From positions 1,984,001 to 2,048,000 of the forward strand of contig CABHOK010000003.1 in the NCBI GenBank assembly GCA_902168205.1: 64,000 nt of DNA. Direction: 5' to 3'. Positions 43,328 to 52,878 of this stretch are shown piece after piece. Made by a program: the position numbers and the translations under genes. A model generated the notes under the pieces. It was not told the DNA's origin, searched no databases, and was given only the letters and a program-made list of their open reading frames with translations. This DNA is from an uncultured Chitinophaga sp. GTDB taxonomy: Bacteria; Bacteroidota; Bacteroidia; Cytophagales; Cyclobacteriaceae. Positions within the stretch are counted from its first letter, which is position 1. Every line of letters begins with the position of its first letter.

Positions 43328-44536
43328 ATCAGTTGACTCGGAAAAAGCCGGGAAAAAATAAATCAGGATGTCATCCGTAAGGTCGCGCCAGTTTCCCCAC
43401 GAATGTCCCTGGTTAACTTCCTTAAAGCCGTACTGACAAGTGTTTCGGTTCAGGATGGCTGTCATTTTTTCCACGCCTTCCCGGGTATCATGAATAGTGC
43501 CAGTTGTCAGGAAAATCCTGACAGCAGGATTCGTGGCATTGTTGCACAAAGTATATATCTCCGGTTTGAACCAGAATGCGGGCGATTGGATCCCCGCCAA
43601 TCCAAAAAGATCAGGTTTTGAAAAGGCAAAATAAGCAGCCGTAAGTCCACCCATCGAAGTGCCGAGGATACCGCGGTGTTTCGGATCATGTGAAACCGTG
43701 TATTGTTTCTCAACTTTTGGAATCAGTTCCGTAGTAACAAATGCACGGTATTGCTCGTTCATGGCCAGCTCTTGCATTCTGCGGTTGTTCGAACGGTTAA
43801 CAGGTTCGCGATGATCGATAAACACAACAACAATGGGTTTGATCTTTTTGGCCTCGATGAGATTGTCGAGTACTACCGGCATATTGCCCATCTGCTCGTG
43901 CAGGTATTCGTAGCCATCCGTTACATATAGCACCGGGTAATGTATGTTGGCAGCGCTGCTATAGCCTGGCGGAGTATAAACGCTGTAGGTTACCTGGTAG
44001 CCCAGCGCTGCACTATGCATAAGTACATCTTTTGCAATTTTGCCGTGCGGTATATTTTCGTTGAATTGTGTTATAGCTTCCGGTTTCCACGCGGGCATGC
44101 GCAGCTCTGAATTCGGACTGCCACCGCCAACTCCCGACCATTGCTGATAGGGATTGACCGGATCGAGCAACAGCGTAGTGCCATCCACTACAATCTTATA
44201 GTCAAGCCGTGCATCGGAGGGAAAGGAAGTTTTCAATAGCCACAGCGTTGTGCCGGGTATGCGCTTGCCCTGGTTGCTGAACTTACTGTCATAACCCCAG
44301 CCATTAAAATCCCCCGTCCACGCTACAGATTTCGCTTCTCCGCGATAGAGAAATGCCACGGAGTCACCTATGGCAAACGGTATTCGTTCGGTATCCACAA
44401 GTGTATTCCATTGCTTTTCAGCTTCAGCGGGAGAAGCGTAGAACGAGCGGACTGTCTTGGTGAATAATGTATAATCTTGCGCATAACAAGTACTACCTGC
44501 GACAAAGAGTATACTTAGCAGGATGTTTTTGGTCAT
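43325..44536 (-). CDS. exported esterase with glycan-binding-type E-set head
   Basis: 403 residues, signal peptide ending at CYAQ (residue 20). Residues 55-150 form an early-set domain of the kind found in enterochelin esterases and glucan enzymes (VAWTGDFNGWGYDSKF, LDYKIVVDGTTLLLDPVNPY). Residues 175-400 are an alpha/beta-hydrolase of the esterase D/CE1 type: PVLYVTDGYEY, IVVVFIDHREP, nucleophile S294 in GTSMGG, C-terminal histidine H378 in NQGHSWGNW. It could remove acyl groups from glucans or from a sugar-linked siderophore. Its place behind the sugar transporter, 2 bases after that gene, favours a glycan substrate. Confidence 0.75.
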   Translation of the reverse strand: MTKNILLSILFVAGSTCYAQDYTLFTKTVRSFYASPAEAEKQWNTLVDTERIPFAIGDSVAFLYRGEAKSVAWTGDFNGWGYDSKFSNQGKRIPGTTLWLLKTSFPSDARLDYKIVVDGTTLLLDPVNPYQQWSGVGGGSPNSELRMPAWKPEAITQFNENIPHGKIAKDVLMHSAALGYQVTYSVYTPPGYSSAANIHYPVLYVTDGYEYLHEQMGNMPVVLDNLIEAKKIKPIVVVFIDHREPVNRSNNRRMQELAMNEQYRAFVTTELIPKVEKQYTVSHDPKHRGILGTSMGGLTAAYFAFSKPDLFGLAGIQSPAFWFKPEIYTLCNNATNPAVRIFLTTGTIHDTREGVEKMTAILNRNTCQYGFKEVNQGHSWGNWRDLTDDILIYFFPAFSESTD

Positions 44537-44538
44537 GG

Positions 44539-45873
44539 CTATGCCTTTACAATATCATCGTTGTCTTCCACAAAGCGTACGCAGAAGGCTGCGATGAGCA
44601 GAAATATACCCGCCATCACAATACTATAAATAGCATGCGATCCGTAAATATACTTCACGATCGGCCCTCCGATAATACCATTGACAATCTGCGGAAGCGT
44701 AATGAAGAAGTTGAACACGCCCATATATATACCCATTTTATAAGGTGGGATAGAACCCGCCAATATAGCATACGGCATTGCCAGGATGCTGGCCCAGGCA
44801 AAGCCGACACCGATCATAGAGAAGATGAGTAAATCCGGATCGTGAATGAAATATATAGAGATCAACCCTATACCACCTGCGGTTAATGACAGGGCATGTG
44901 TGAGCTTTCGCCCGATCTTATACGCAATTGCCGGCAACAACAAAGCATAGAGTGCAGATACACCGTTGTAAGTTCCGAACAATACACCTACCCAGTTACC
45001 TGCGTTCTGATAGGTTTCGGAAGATGTATCCGTTACAGGTAAACCGTATACATGTGTAGCAACAGCCGATGTAGTGAACACCCACATGGAGAATAAAGCG
45101 AACCATGAAAAGAACTGCACAATGCCGAGTTGCTTCATGGCTTTCGGCATGCCCGTGAAGTCTGCCGCTATCTGACGCATTCCTTTATGAGCAGATTCTG
45201 CATGTTGCCCTTCATCCGGCGGATATTCCTTCGTACTAAAAACAGTCCAGAGTATAGCGGCAAGAAAAATGATAGCTCCGATGTAGAACGATAGCGTTAC
45301 GTTATAGGGCACTTCACCAGCAGGTGCGGTCTTCTCCACACCAAAAAACTCTGCAAAAATATAGGGCAGCGTGGAGCCTACTATAGCACCTAGTCCAATC
45401 AGGAATGTTTGTATTGAAAATCCAAGTGTACGCTGATCGGAGGGTAGTAAATCGGCAACCAAAGCGCGAAACGGTTCCATCGCCACATTGAACGAGGCAT
45501 CCATGATCATCAGTATACCGGCACCAACATATAGCGGAGGCAACAGATGTACCAGTATATCTGCGTTCGGCATAAAGATCAATGCCGTGGAGGCAAATAT
45601 AGCACCCGCGAGAAAGTATGGACGCCTGCGACCAAGTGAAGTCCACGTGCGGTCACTATAATAGCCAATGATGGGTTGAATGATCATACCCGTTAGTGGA
45701 GCTGCCAGCCAGAACCAGGAGAGGTGTTCGACATCGGCGCCAAAAATTCCAAGTATACGGGAAGCATTTCCATTCTGAAGCGCAAATCCGAATTGTATTC
45801 CGAAGAAACCGAAACTCATGTTCCAGATCTGCCAAAACGATAAGCGCGGTTTATGCAAAGATGCTGTACTCAT
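44539..45873 (-). CDS. sugar transporter, MFS SLC45/GPH type
   Basis: 444 residues, about twelve membrane spans. Signatures of the SLC45 group are visible: FWQIWNMSFGFFGIQFGFALQNGNASRI at the start, QPIIGYYSDRTWTSLGRRRPYF (the loop 2-3 motif), MDASFNVAMEPFRALVADLLPSDQRTLGFS, and a repeat motif in the second half (PPYKMGIYMGVFNFFITLPQI). These transporters move maltose-type disaccharides or glucose with protons. It sits between GH31 and the esterase in a minus-strand operon, so it probably imports maltose or malto-oligosaccharides made by the amylase system. Confidence 0.88.
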   Translation of the reverse strand: MSTASLHKPRLSFWQIWNMSFGFFGIQFGFALQNGNASRILGIFGADVEHLSWFWLAAPLTGMIIQPIIGYYSDRTWTSLGRRRPYFLAGAIFASTALIFMPNADILVHLLPPLYVGAGILMIMDASFNVAMEPFRALVADLLPSDQRTLGFSIQTFLIGLGAIVGSTLPYIFAEFFGVEKTAPAGEVPYNVTLSFYIGAIIFLAAILWTVFSTKEYPPDEGQHAESAHKGMRQIAADFTGMPKAMKQLGIVQFFSWFALFSMWVFTTSAVATHVYGLPVTDTSSETYQNAGNWVGVLFGTYNGVSALYALLLPAIAYKIGRKLTHALSLTAGGIGLISIYFIHDPDLLIFSMIGVGFAWASILAMPYAILAGSIPPYKMGIYMGVFNFFITLPQIVNGIIGGPIVKYIYGSHAIYSIVMAGIFLLIAAFCVRFVEDNDDIVKA

Positions 45874-45910
45874 TTACGGGTAGGTTAGTTCAATCGATTG
45901 TTGGTTGCTA

Positions 45911-45952
45911 AAGTCAATAAAATCTGACGCATTTGCCAGACTTTATTGACTT
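45911..45952 (-). terminator. long hairpin between GH31 and the transporter
   Basis: AAGTCAATAAA-A-TCTG pairs with CAGA-C-TTTATTGACTT: fifteen pairs and one mismatch around a 10-base loop. It lies after the GH31 stop and before the transporter start, so it may protect the GH31 message or partly terminate, giving different doses of the two products. Confidence 0.5.
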
Positions 45953-45973
45953 AAGAAGTACATGGAGGGAGGG

Positions 45974-48382
45974 TTACCAGCGAATTACGATCTGGCTAGT
46001 AATGTATTCGGTTTCGAAGCTGTGTACGTTTTCCTGTGGTGCCGGCTCCGGATCGAAGAACGGATCGAATTTTTCAAGCGCCATAAAGAACTGGTTGATG
46101 TCGTTGTGAAGGACGAGCTTCGTGCCGTTCACTTCAACCTGTGCAGGCGTGTGCTCCAGACCATGCAGTATAACTTTCAGCTTACGATGCGGTGAGCCAT
46201 AGCTTCCTTCGGTAGCACCGATGATCAACGTGTTATCAGCTGCTATATATTCCAGCTGGCGCTTGGCATATTCACCTTGCTGGTAACGGAAGGTTGTGCC
46301 GTCATCTTCATAGAACAGGAACGATGAGCTTTGCTTGCCGGTATATACATGCAGAATGATTTCGTCATTCAATTCTTTTGTACTGGCGAGTACGGGTTTC
46401 ATGGGTATAATCGCTCCGCTCTTTACAAATACAGGAAGGCGCTGTACCGGGCATTCGATTACTACTTCTGAATGTCCCTGGTATTTCTGGCCATTGTATA
46501 ACAAATGCCATTCGCCTTCCGGCAGATAGGCTTTCACAAAGTCTTTGGTACTTTCTACAGGTATTACCAACAACGAGGGGCCAAACATATATTGATTATG
46601 AAACTGGCCATCGTATACTTTAAAGTCGTGCGTATAGTCGAGGGCAAGCGAGCGCTGCACCGGCATACCGGTTACACTGGCATCGTAGAAGAGCGAGTAT
46701 ATATAAGGAAGTAACTTGTAACGGAACTTGATATAGTTGCGCGAGATCTGTTCCACCTCTTCGCCATAGGCCCACGGTTCGGAGTCGCGACTGTTAATCA
46801 TTGAGTGTCCGCGGAAGAAAGGAGAGAGCGCACCCAGCGATACCCACCGCGCAAATAATTTGGAGTTAGCATCACCAACAAAACCGCCTACATCATACCC
46901 GGCAAATGCTATACCGCTTAAGCCCATGCTGTTTACGAGGCGCACACCGAGTAACATGTGCTCATCGTAGGCAACGTTATCCCCCGTCCACACAGCAGCA
47001 TAGCGTTGAACGCCTGAGAAGCCCGAGCGCGTCAGGTTAAACGGACGTTTACCTTTCAGCAGTGCTTTGGTTCCTTCGTAGGTTGCACGTGCCATCTGCA
47101 TGCCGTATATATTCCTGCCTCTGCGCATGGATGCTTTATTGCCTTCGAAGTCGAGTTCGATATTCTCCGGTATCATTTGTCCCCACGTAGCAATCTCGTT
47201 CATGTCATTCCAGAAACCTTCAACACCTATACTCACATAGTCGTTGAATTGCTTCTGCCACCACAATCGTGTTTGTGGATTTGTAAAGTCGGGGAAGTGA
47301 CACCATCCCGGCCACACTTGCCCGGTATAGTTTGTGCCATCCTGGTATTTGATGAATACATCTTCACGTATACCTTTCTCATAAGTATCATATCCTTCTT
47401 CCACTTTTATCCCCGGATCGCACATCACTACTACATGAAAGCCGAGTTGTTGCAGCTGCGCAAGTAATTCTTTCGGATCAGAAAAATCACGCTGGCTCCA
47501 GGTGAATATTTTATACTGATCCATATAATGTATATCAAACACGATGGTATCAGCCGGTATATCTTTTTCGCGGAAGGTGCGCGCGAGGTTCAGTACTTCT
47601 TTATCCGGATAGTAACTATAGCGACATTGCTGATAGCCGATGCTCCACATCGGAGGCATCTCCATGCGGCCGGTAAGATGTGTATACTCCTGAATAATTT
47701 CGGCAACTGTGCTTCCGTATATAAAGTAATAATTCATTTCTCCGCTATCAGCATAGAAGCTGGCGAAGCGATTGTTGGAAGCTCCGAAGTTGAAAAATGA
47801 CTTATGCGTGTTGTCAAAGAATATACCGTAAGACAATCCGTTGTGGACACCGATATAGAAAGGTATAGAACAGTATAGCGGATCAGAGCCTGGTGAATAG
47901 GCAAAGCTGTCGGTATTCCAGTTCTGATAACCGTTTCCTTTACGATCAAGCGGTCCTGTTTTTTCTCCGAGACCGATGAAGCGTTCCCCGGCCTGAATCT
48001 TTTTATACGTTGTTACCTGTTCGCCATTCCAGCTTGTGCCAAAGGCATGGTCATCTTCATTGATGGGTTGGCCATCGTGTGTATAAAATCCAAAACGTAC
48101 CGGGCCTTTGGAGATACGAAGTATATATTTCGATGTTTTTATTTCGAGTTTGTCGGCATGCTCTTCAATAAGCGGCTCGTAGGAGGGAGTCGCCACTACT
48201 GAATACGAAAAGTCTTCGAACCTATCGGCTTGTGTAGCACTGATGCGGACGATGCCTTCGGTATAAAATTCAACCCGGAAACTTCCATACGTAGTTTGCC
48301 CGAGTATAGCGTTGTTATCTTTTTTCCACTGGACGAATGTTCCTAAACTTTTACTGAGAGGTGAGTTAATGGTTCGTGACAT
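45974..48382 (-). CDS. GH31 alpha-glucosidase
   Basis: 802 residues, no signal peptide. N-terminal GH31 beta domain (residues 1-240), then the barrel with WSIGYQQCRYSYYPDKEV and nucleophile D393 in GFWNDMNE. The acid/base D468 lies in the WTGDN motif, after NLTRSGFSGVQRYAAVW. A DUF5110-type end follows. It releases glucose from alpha-glucosidic ends of malto-oligosaccharides. Lacking a signal peptide it probably acts in the cytoplasm after uptake by the neighbouring transporter. It is transcribed away from susC and next to the LacI-family gene, with 187 bases of likely control region between. Confidence 0.9.
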   Translation of the reverse strand: MSRTINSPLSKSLGTFVQWKKDNNAILGQTTYGSFRVEFYTEGIVRISATQADRFEDFSYSVVATPSYEPLIEEHADKLEIKTSKYILRISKGPVRFGFYTHDGQPINEDDHAFGTSWNGEQVTTYKKIQAGERFIGLGEKTGPLDRKGNGYQNWNTDSFAYSPGSDPLYCSIPFYIGVHNGLSYGIFFDNTHKSFFNFGASNNRFASFYADSGEMNYYFIYGSTVAEIIQEYTHLTGRMEMPPMWSIGYQQCRYSYYPDKEVLNLARTFREKDIPADTIVFDIHYMDQYKIFTWSQRDFSDPKELLAQLQQLGFHVVVMCDPGIKVEEGYDTYEKGIREDVFIKYQDGTNYTGQVWPGWCHFPDFTNPQTRLWWQKQFNDYVSIGVEGFWNDMNEIATWGQMIPENIELDFEGNKASMRRGRNIYGMQMARATYEGTKALLKGKRPFNLTRSGFSGVQRYAAVWTGDNVAYDEHMLLGVRLVNSMGLSGIAFAGYDVGGFVGDANSKLFARWVSLGALSPFFRGHSMINSRDSEPWAYGEEVEQISRNYIKFRYKLLPYIYSLFYDASVTGMPVQRSLALDYTHDFKVYDGQFHNQYMFGPSLLVIPVESTKDFVKAYLPEGEWHLLYNGQKYQGHSEVVIECPVQRLPVFVKSGAIIPMKPVLASTKELNDEIILHVYTGKQSSSFLFYEDDGTTFRYQQGEYAKRQLEYIAADNTLIIGATEGSYGSPHRKLKVILHGLEHTPAQVEVNGTKLVLHNDINQFFMALEKFDPFFDPEPAPQENVHSFETEYITSQIVIRW

Positions 48383-48505
48383 GTTGTTTGTTATTCCTTA
48401 AAAAATCGTTTCAAGTAAACTTAATTCAAAACATTTAACCTACAGGGAAGCTGTACTAAAAAACAGAAATCGATTGCGGCAACTGGTTAGGATCGAAAGT
48501 TAATT

Positions 48506-48546
48506 CAAAAAAATAGCCTTGAGACAATTACTTTGCTCAAGGCTAT
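48506..48546 (-). terminator. terminator of the LacI-family gene
   Basis: ATAGCCTTGAG and CTCAAGGCTAT form a perfect 11-bp stem around a 12-base loop. Read on the minus strand a run of seven T's follows. It sits 24 bases after the regulator's stop. Confidence 0.8.
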
Positions 48547-48569
48547 GCTTTATAATGGAAAGAGAAAGA

Positions 48570-49616
48570 CTATTTCTTCTTGCCGGATTTCAATGATGAA
48601 TCGCGCACGATGAGACGTGTTTTCAATACTTTAGTCTCCGGAGTGGGATCAGTATTATCTTTTGATTTCACCTCGATCTGACGGATCAACAGCTTCGCAG
48701 CTTCTTGTCCCATTTCAAAACCAGGTTGATCAACCGAAGTCAATGGTGGATCTAACAATGCGCTGAAGAACCAGTTACTGAAACCAACCACCGCTATATC
48801 CTGAGGTATTTTAAGACCGGCTTCTTTTATAGCCTGCATCGCACCCATCGCAGCAGGGTCGTTGGTTGCAAATATAGCATCCGGACGATTGTCCATTTGC
48901 AGTAGCTTCTCCGTTGCAGCTTTACCTTCTTCTATAGTTCCCAGCGGACAAGACATGATGATGTCTTTGTTAACCGGAATGTTGCTTTCATTCAATGCTT
49001 CGAGATAACCTTCTAAACGTTGCTTGGTAATACCCAGATTCGGAGGTCCTTCCAAGTGTGCTATACGTTTACATCCCTGTTCAATTAAATGAAGTGTAGC
49101 ATCTTTGGCACCGCTTAAGTCATCAACAATTACTTTGCTTGAAGTAGGCGTATCATATACCCGGTCGAAGAACACCATCGGTACACCTTTGGCCAGTGTA
49201 GCATCGATGTGTTCGAAGCTGCTTGTTTCACGCGAAAGCGAAATCAACATACCATCAACACGGCTGTTGAACAGCGCTTTGATGTCAGTCTTTTCACGTT
49301 GCAGTGATTCATTGGATTGGGTAATGATTACGTTGTACCCGGCACTATACGCTACATCTTCTATACCACTAATAACAGTAGAGAAAAAGAAGTGAACGAT
49401 CTCCGGTATGATGACACCAATTGTGTTTGTTTTACTCTGGCGTAAACTAAGCGCAACTATATTAGGTTGATAGTTTAGTTTTTCAGCCAGCTCGTTAACA
49501 GCTTTCTTAGTTTCAGGGCTAATATCGGGGTGATCCTTTAGTGCCCGTGATACGGTAGATGGGGAGATGCCCAGCTCGCGGGCAATGTCCTTAATGGTGA
49601 CCTGATTATACTTCAT
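48570..49616 (-). CDS. LacI-family transcriptional regulator of the glucan locus
   Basis: 348 residues. The LacI helix-turn-helix is at residues 6-28 (VTIKDIARELGISPSTVSRALKDHPD) with hinge helix PNIVALSLR. A periplasmic-binding-protein-like sensor follows (TIGVIIPEIVHFFFSTVISGIEDVA, VPMVFFDRVYD, AIFATNDPAAMGAMQAIKEAG, TSVDQPGFEMGQEAAKLLI). It is divergent from susC and followed by the GH31 operon on its own strand, so it most likely controls both, releasing or recruiting when a malto-sugar binds. The operator sequences are not certain from inspection. Confidence 0.88.
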   Translation of the reverse strand: MKYNQVTIKDIARELGISPSTVSRALKDHPDISPETKKAVNELAEKLNYQPNIVALSLRQSKTNTIGVIIPEIVHFFFSTVISGIEDVAYSAGYNVIITQSNESLQREKTDIKALFNSRVDGMLISLSRETSSFEHIDATLAKGVPMVFFDRVYDTPTSSKVIVDDLSGAKDATLHLIEQGCKRIAHLEGPPNLGITKQRLEGYLEALNESNIPVNKDIIMSCPLGTIEEGKAATEKLLQMDNRPDAIFATNDPAAMGAMQAIKEAGLKIPQDIAVVGFSNWFFSALLDPPLTSVDQPGFEMGQEAAKLLIRQIEVKSKDNTDPTPETKVLKTRLIVRDSSLKSGKKK

Positions 49617-49825
49617 ACTGCAATGTTACAAACTATCGGTTTAACTCCGCAACGTTTGTGCAACTTTTTTCGCAACTTCGCAAACGAATGCGACCTCGAT
49701 TACGACTCCGATTTCGTGAATTTTTATACTCGTTTTTGAATTTCGAATATCTCTTTTCCGATACCTTTTCACGCAAAGTAGGGTAAGTAACACTCCCTAA
49801 CTCAACCATAAACCCAAAACAATCT

Positions 49826-52800
49826 ATGAGGAAACTTTATCAAGTAACCCTGAAAGTTTTTGTCATTGCTATGCTCTTCACCAGTGTACAGGCGCTGGCG
49901 CAGAGTACCAGAATTACCGGCACAGTAACTTCTGGTGATGACGGAACAGCCTTGCCTGGTGTAAGCATCGTGGAGAAAGGAACAACCAACGGAACTGTTA
50001 CAGATGCCGAAGGTAGATACTCTCTGAATGTATCTGAAAACGCAATACTCGTTTTTTCATTTGTCGGCTTTCAATCGCAGGAAATTTCGGTAGCCGGAAA
50101 ATCGGTTATAGATATACCCTTGAACAGTGATGTTACTGCGCTCACCGAAATTGTTGTGGTTGGCTATGGTCAACAAGAGAAGAAAGATGTAACGGGCGTT
50201 GTAGCAGCTGTTAATGAACAAAGCTTTAACAAGGGTGCGATCGTTTCACCCGATATGCTGATAAGCGGTAAAATTGCCGGTGTACAGATTACTTCCAACA
50301 GCGGTGAACCCGGAGGTCAGTCATCCATTCGTATTCGCGGTGGTACATCGCTCAATGCAAGCAACGAACCGCTCTATGTAATCGATGGTGTACCGATCGA
50401 TAACTCAGCATTCAACCCAGGAGGTTTTTCAAGCGGAAGAAACCCGCTCAACTTCATCAACCCGAATGACATTGAGACATTTACTGTGTTGAAAGATGCA
50501 TCGGCTGCTGCTATATATGGATCGCGTGCTGCGAATGGTGTTATCATCATCACTACCAAAAAAGGCAAGAGTGGTTTACCCACCGTGTCGTATGACGGCT
50601 GGTTTTCAACCGGAAGAATTGCAGACCGACTTGATGTATTCACCGCTGATCAGTTTCGGGAAGTAATTGCAGCGAAAGCGCCACAGCATCTTAACAAACT
50701 GGGAACTGCAAACACCGACTGGCAGGATGAAATATACCAGAACGCAACAGGACAAAGTCACAATATAACTTTCTCCGGTGGTACAGAGAAGACAACCTAT
50801 CGTGCTTCGGTAAGTCACCAGAAACAGGAAGGTATCATAAAAACTTCCAGCACCGAGCGCACCAGCTTCTCGATGGGACTTACACAAAAAATGCTCAACG
50901 ATGATTTGAGTGTTACCGCGAATGTAAAAGGTGCTCGTACACAAGATCGCTTCTCTCCCGGAGTTGTAGGTGCAGCGATGGAGATGGACCCAACACAACC
51001 TATATATGATGCAACCAGTCCATGGGGTGGTTACTTCGTATGGAAAAATGAAGCCGGTGATTATGAACGTCAGGCAACTATAAATCCTGTATCAACGCTT
51101 AACCTCGTTGAAGAGCGTGGAACAAGTAATCGCAGCATTGGAAATGTACAATTCGATTACAAGATTCGCCCGATAAAAGGATTGAGTGCCAATGTAAATC
51201 TTGGTTATGATCTGGCTACAGGTGATCGCGATCGCTTTCAACCTTCCAATTACTTTGCTGTAGCGTCTGACACAGGCGAAATCAAAATCGAGAATTATAC
51301 CCGCGTAAGTCAGTTGCTCGAAAGTTATCTGAATTACAAACGCAGTTTTGAAAACATCAGCAGTACATTAGACTTTACCGCCGGTTATTCGTGGCAGGAT
51401 TGGAACTCCGAATATCCAAGCCTTCGTGCTACACGACTTACTGATAACGGCTATGGTGTCAGCAACCCATCGGTTGCCAAGAAAGTAGAAGCCTTCAACA
51501 GTGTGCTGGAGAACCGACTCATCTCGTTCTTTGGAAGATTGAACTATGGCTATAAAGATAAATACCTGTTAACAGCATCGTTGCGCAGAGATGGATCAAC
51601 ACGTTTTGGTGCGGCCAATCGCTGGGGTACATTTCACTCGGCAGCATTTGCATGGCGCGTGATTGACGAAAGCTTCATGGAAGGTTTGACCGATATATTT
51701 ACCGATCTGAAACTGAAAGTGGGATATGGTGTAAACGGTAACCAGGAAATTGGCGACTATAAATATTTAGCCACCTATACTCCGAGTACATTAACGGCAC
51801 AATATCAATTAGGAAATTCATTTGTTACAACGGTTCGTCCGAATGGTTATGATGCTAATCTGAAATGGGAAGAGACTACATCGTATAATATCGGTCTTGA
51901 ATATGGTTTCCTGAACGGACGCCTCTCCGGTAGTCTTGATTTTTACCGGAAGGATACAAAGGATCTGCTCTTTGAACGCGCGGTGCCTGCAGGCTCTAAC
52001 CTGACTAACATCGTTCTGTCAAATATAGGGGAAATAAAAAATACCGGTGTTGAATTAACGATCGATGCCGTAGCAGTTTCGAAGCCTGATCTCACCTGGA
52101 ATATATCGTTTAACACATCCTACAACAAAAACGAAATTGTTGCGCTGGACGGAAGTGATGAGCCAACCTTCAAAGGATATGAGACAGGTGATATCAGCGG
52201 AGGTGTAGGTAATTATATACAGATTCTGAAAGTAGGACAGCCTGCGTATTCATTCTATGTATATAAACAGAAATACGGTGCCGATGGTAAACCGCTTGTA
52301 AACGGAGTTGACCACAATGAAGACGGTAAAACGGATCTGGCCGATATGTATGAAGACGTAAGCGGTGATGGTGCCGTTAATGATCAGGACAGAAGACCAT
52401 TCCAGCAACGTGCTCCTAAAGTTATGTTTGGACTTACATCGCAGGTGAACTATAAAAAGTTTGATCTGAGCTTTACCCTGCGCAGCAGCCTCGGTAACTA
52501 TGTATATAACAACGTAGCTTCCAACACTGCGAACTTCATTCGCGCGAACGACAACTTCGTGCCGCGCAACATGCTCACGTCAGTACTGGAAACAAACTTT
52601 ACATCGCCTCAGTATTTTTCAGATTACTATGTAGAGAAGGCTTCGTTCCTGCGTATGGACAACCTGTCGCTGGGATATACTGCTACCAACCTGTTCGACA
52701 CGAGTGCCAAGTTCCGCCTCTATGGAACGGTACAGAATCTTTTCGTAATCACTGATTATTCAGGACTTGATCCGGAAGTATTCAGCGGTATTGATAACAA

Positions 52801-52852
52801 CCTGTATCCGCGGTCACGCACGTTCATCGTAGGTGTAAATGTTACTTTCTGA
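49826..52852 (+). CDS. susC: SusC-type TonB-dependent glucan transporter
   Basis: 1008 residues, signal peptide ending QALAQS. Residues 28-110 are the CarboxypepD_reg-like head (ITGTVTSGDDGTALPGVSIVEKGTTNGTVTD, IVFSFVGFQSQEI-like). The TonB-box region is TEIVVVGYGQQEKKDVTG. The plug has GKIAGVQITSNSGEPGGQSSIRIRGGTS and VLKDASAAAIYGSRAANGVIIITTKKG, both SusC signatures. The barrel ends at RSRTFIVGVNVTF. It imports glycan pieces through the outer membrane with its SusD lid, the next gene. The neighbourhood makes alpha-glucans the likely substrate. Confidence 0.93.
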   Translation: MRKLYQVTLKVFVIAMLFTSVQALAQSTRITGTVTSGDDGTALPGVSIVEKGTTNGTVTDAEGRYSLNVSENAILVFSFVGFQSQEISVAGKSVIDIPLNSDVTALTEIVVVGYGQQEKKDVTGVVAAVNEQSFNKGAIVSPDMLISGKIAGVQITSNSGEPGGQSSIRIRGGTSLNASNEPLYVIDGVPIDNSAFNPGGFSSGRNPLNFINPNDIETFTVLKDASAAAIYGSRAANGVIIITTKKGKSGLPTVSYDGWFSTGRIADRLDVFTADQFREVIAAKAPQHLNKLGTANTDWQDEIYQNATGQSHNITFSGGTEKTTYRASVSHQKQEGIIKTSSTERTSFSMGLTQKMLNDDLSVTANVKGARTQDRFSPGVVGAAMEMDPTQPIYDATSPWGGYFVWKNEAGDYERQATINPVSTLNLVEERGTSNRSIGNVQFDYKIRPIKGLSANVNLGYDLATGDRDRFQPSNYFAVASDTGEIKIENYTRVSQLLESYLNYKRSFENISSTLDFTAGYSWQDWNSEYPSLRATRLTDNGYGVSNPSVAKKVEAFNSVLENRLISFFGRLNYGYKDKYLLTASLRRDGSTRFGAANRWGTFHSAAFAWRVIDESFMEGLTDIFTDLKLKVGYGVNGNQEIGDYKYLATYTPSTLTAQYQLGNSFVTTVRPNGYDANLKWEETTSYNIGLEYGFLNGRLSGSLDFYRKDTKDLLFERAVPAGSNLTNIVLSNIGEIKNTGVELTIDAVAVSKPDLTWNISFNTSYNKNEIVALDGSDEPTFKGYETGDISGGVGNYIQILKVGQPAYSFYVYKQKYGADGKPLVNGVDHNEDGKTDLADMYEDVSGDGAVNDQDRRPFQQRAPKVMFGLTSQVNYKKFDLSFTLRSSLGNYVYNNVASNTANFIRANDNFVPRNMLTSVLETNFTSPQYFSDYYVEKASFLRMDNLSLGYTATNLFDTSAKFRLYGTVQNLFVITDYSGLDPEVFSGIDNNLYPRSRTFIVGVNVTF

Positions 52853-52878
52853 TCGTAAACTTTTGAATTGACTAACGT

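Noticed and set aside
49640-49710. LacI operator candidates (CGCAACGTTTGTGC and CGCAACTTCGCAAACG)
   Set aside because: Partly symmetric and in the right gap, but no matching copy is visible before the GH31 gene; comparison with relatives is needed before naming an operator.
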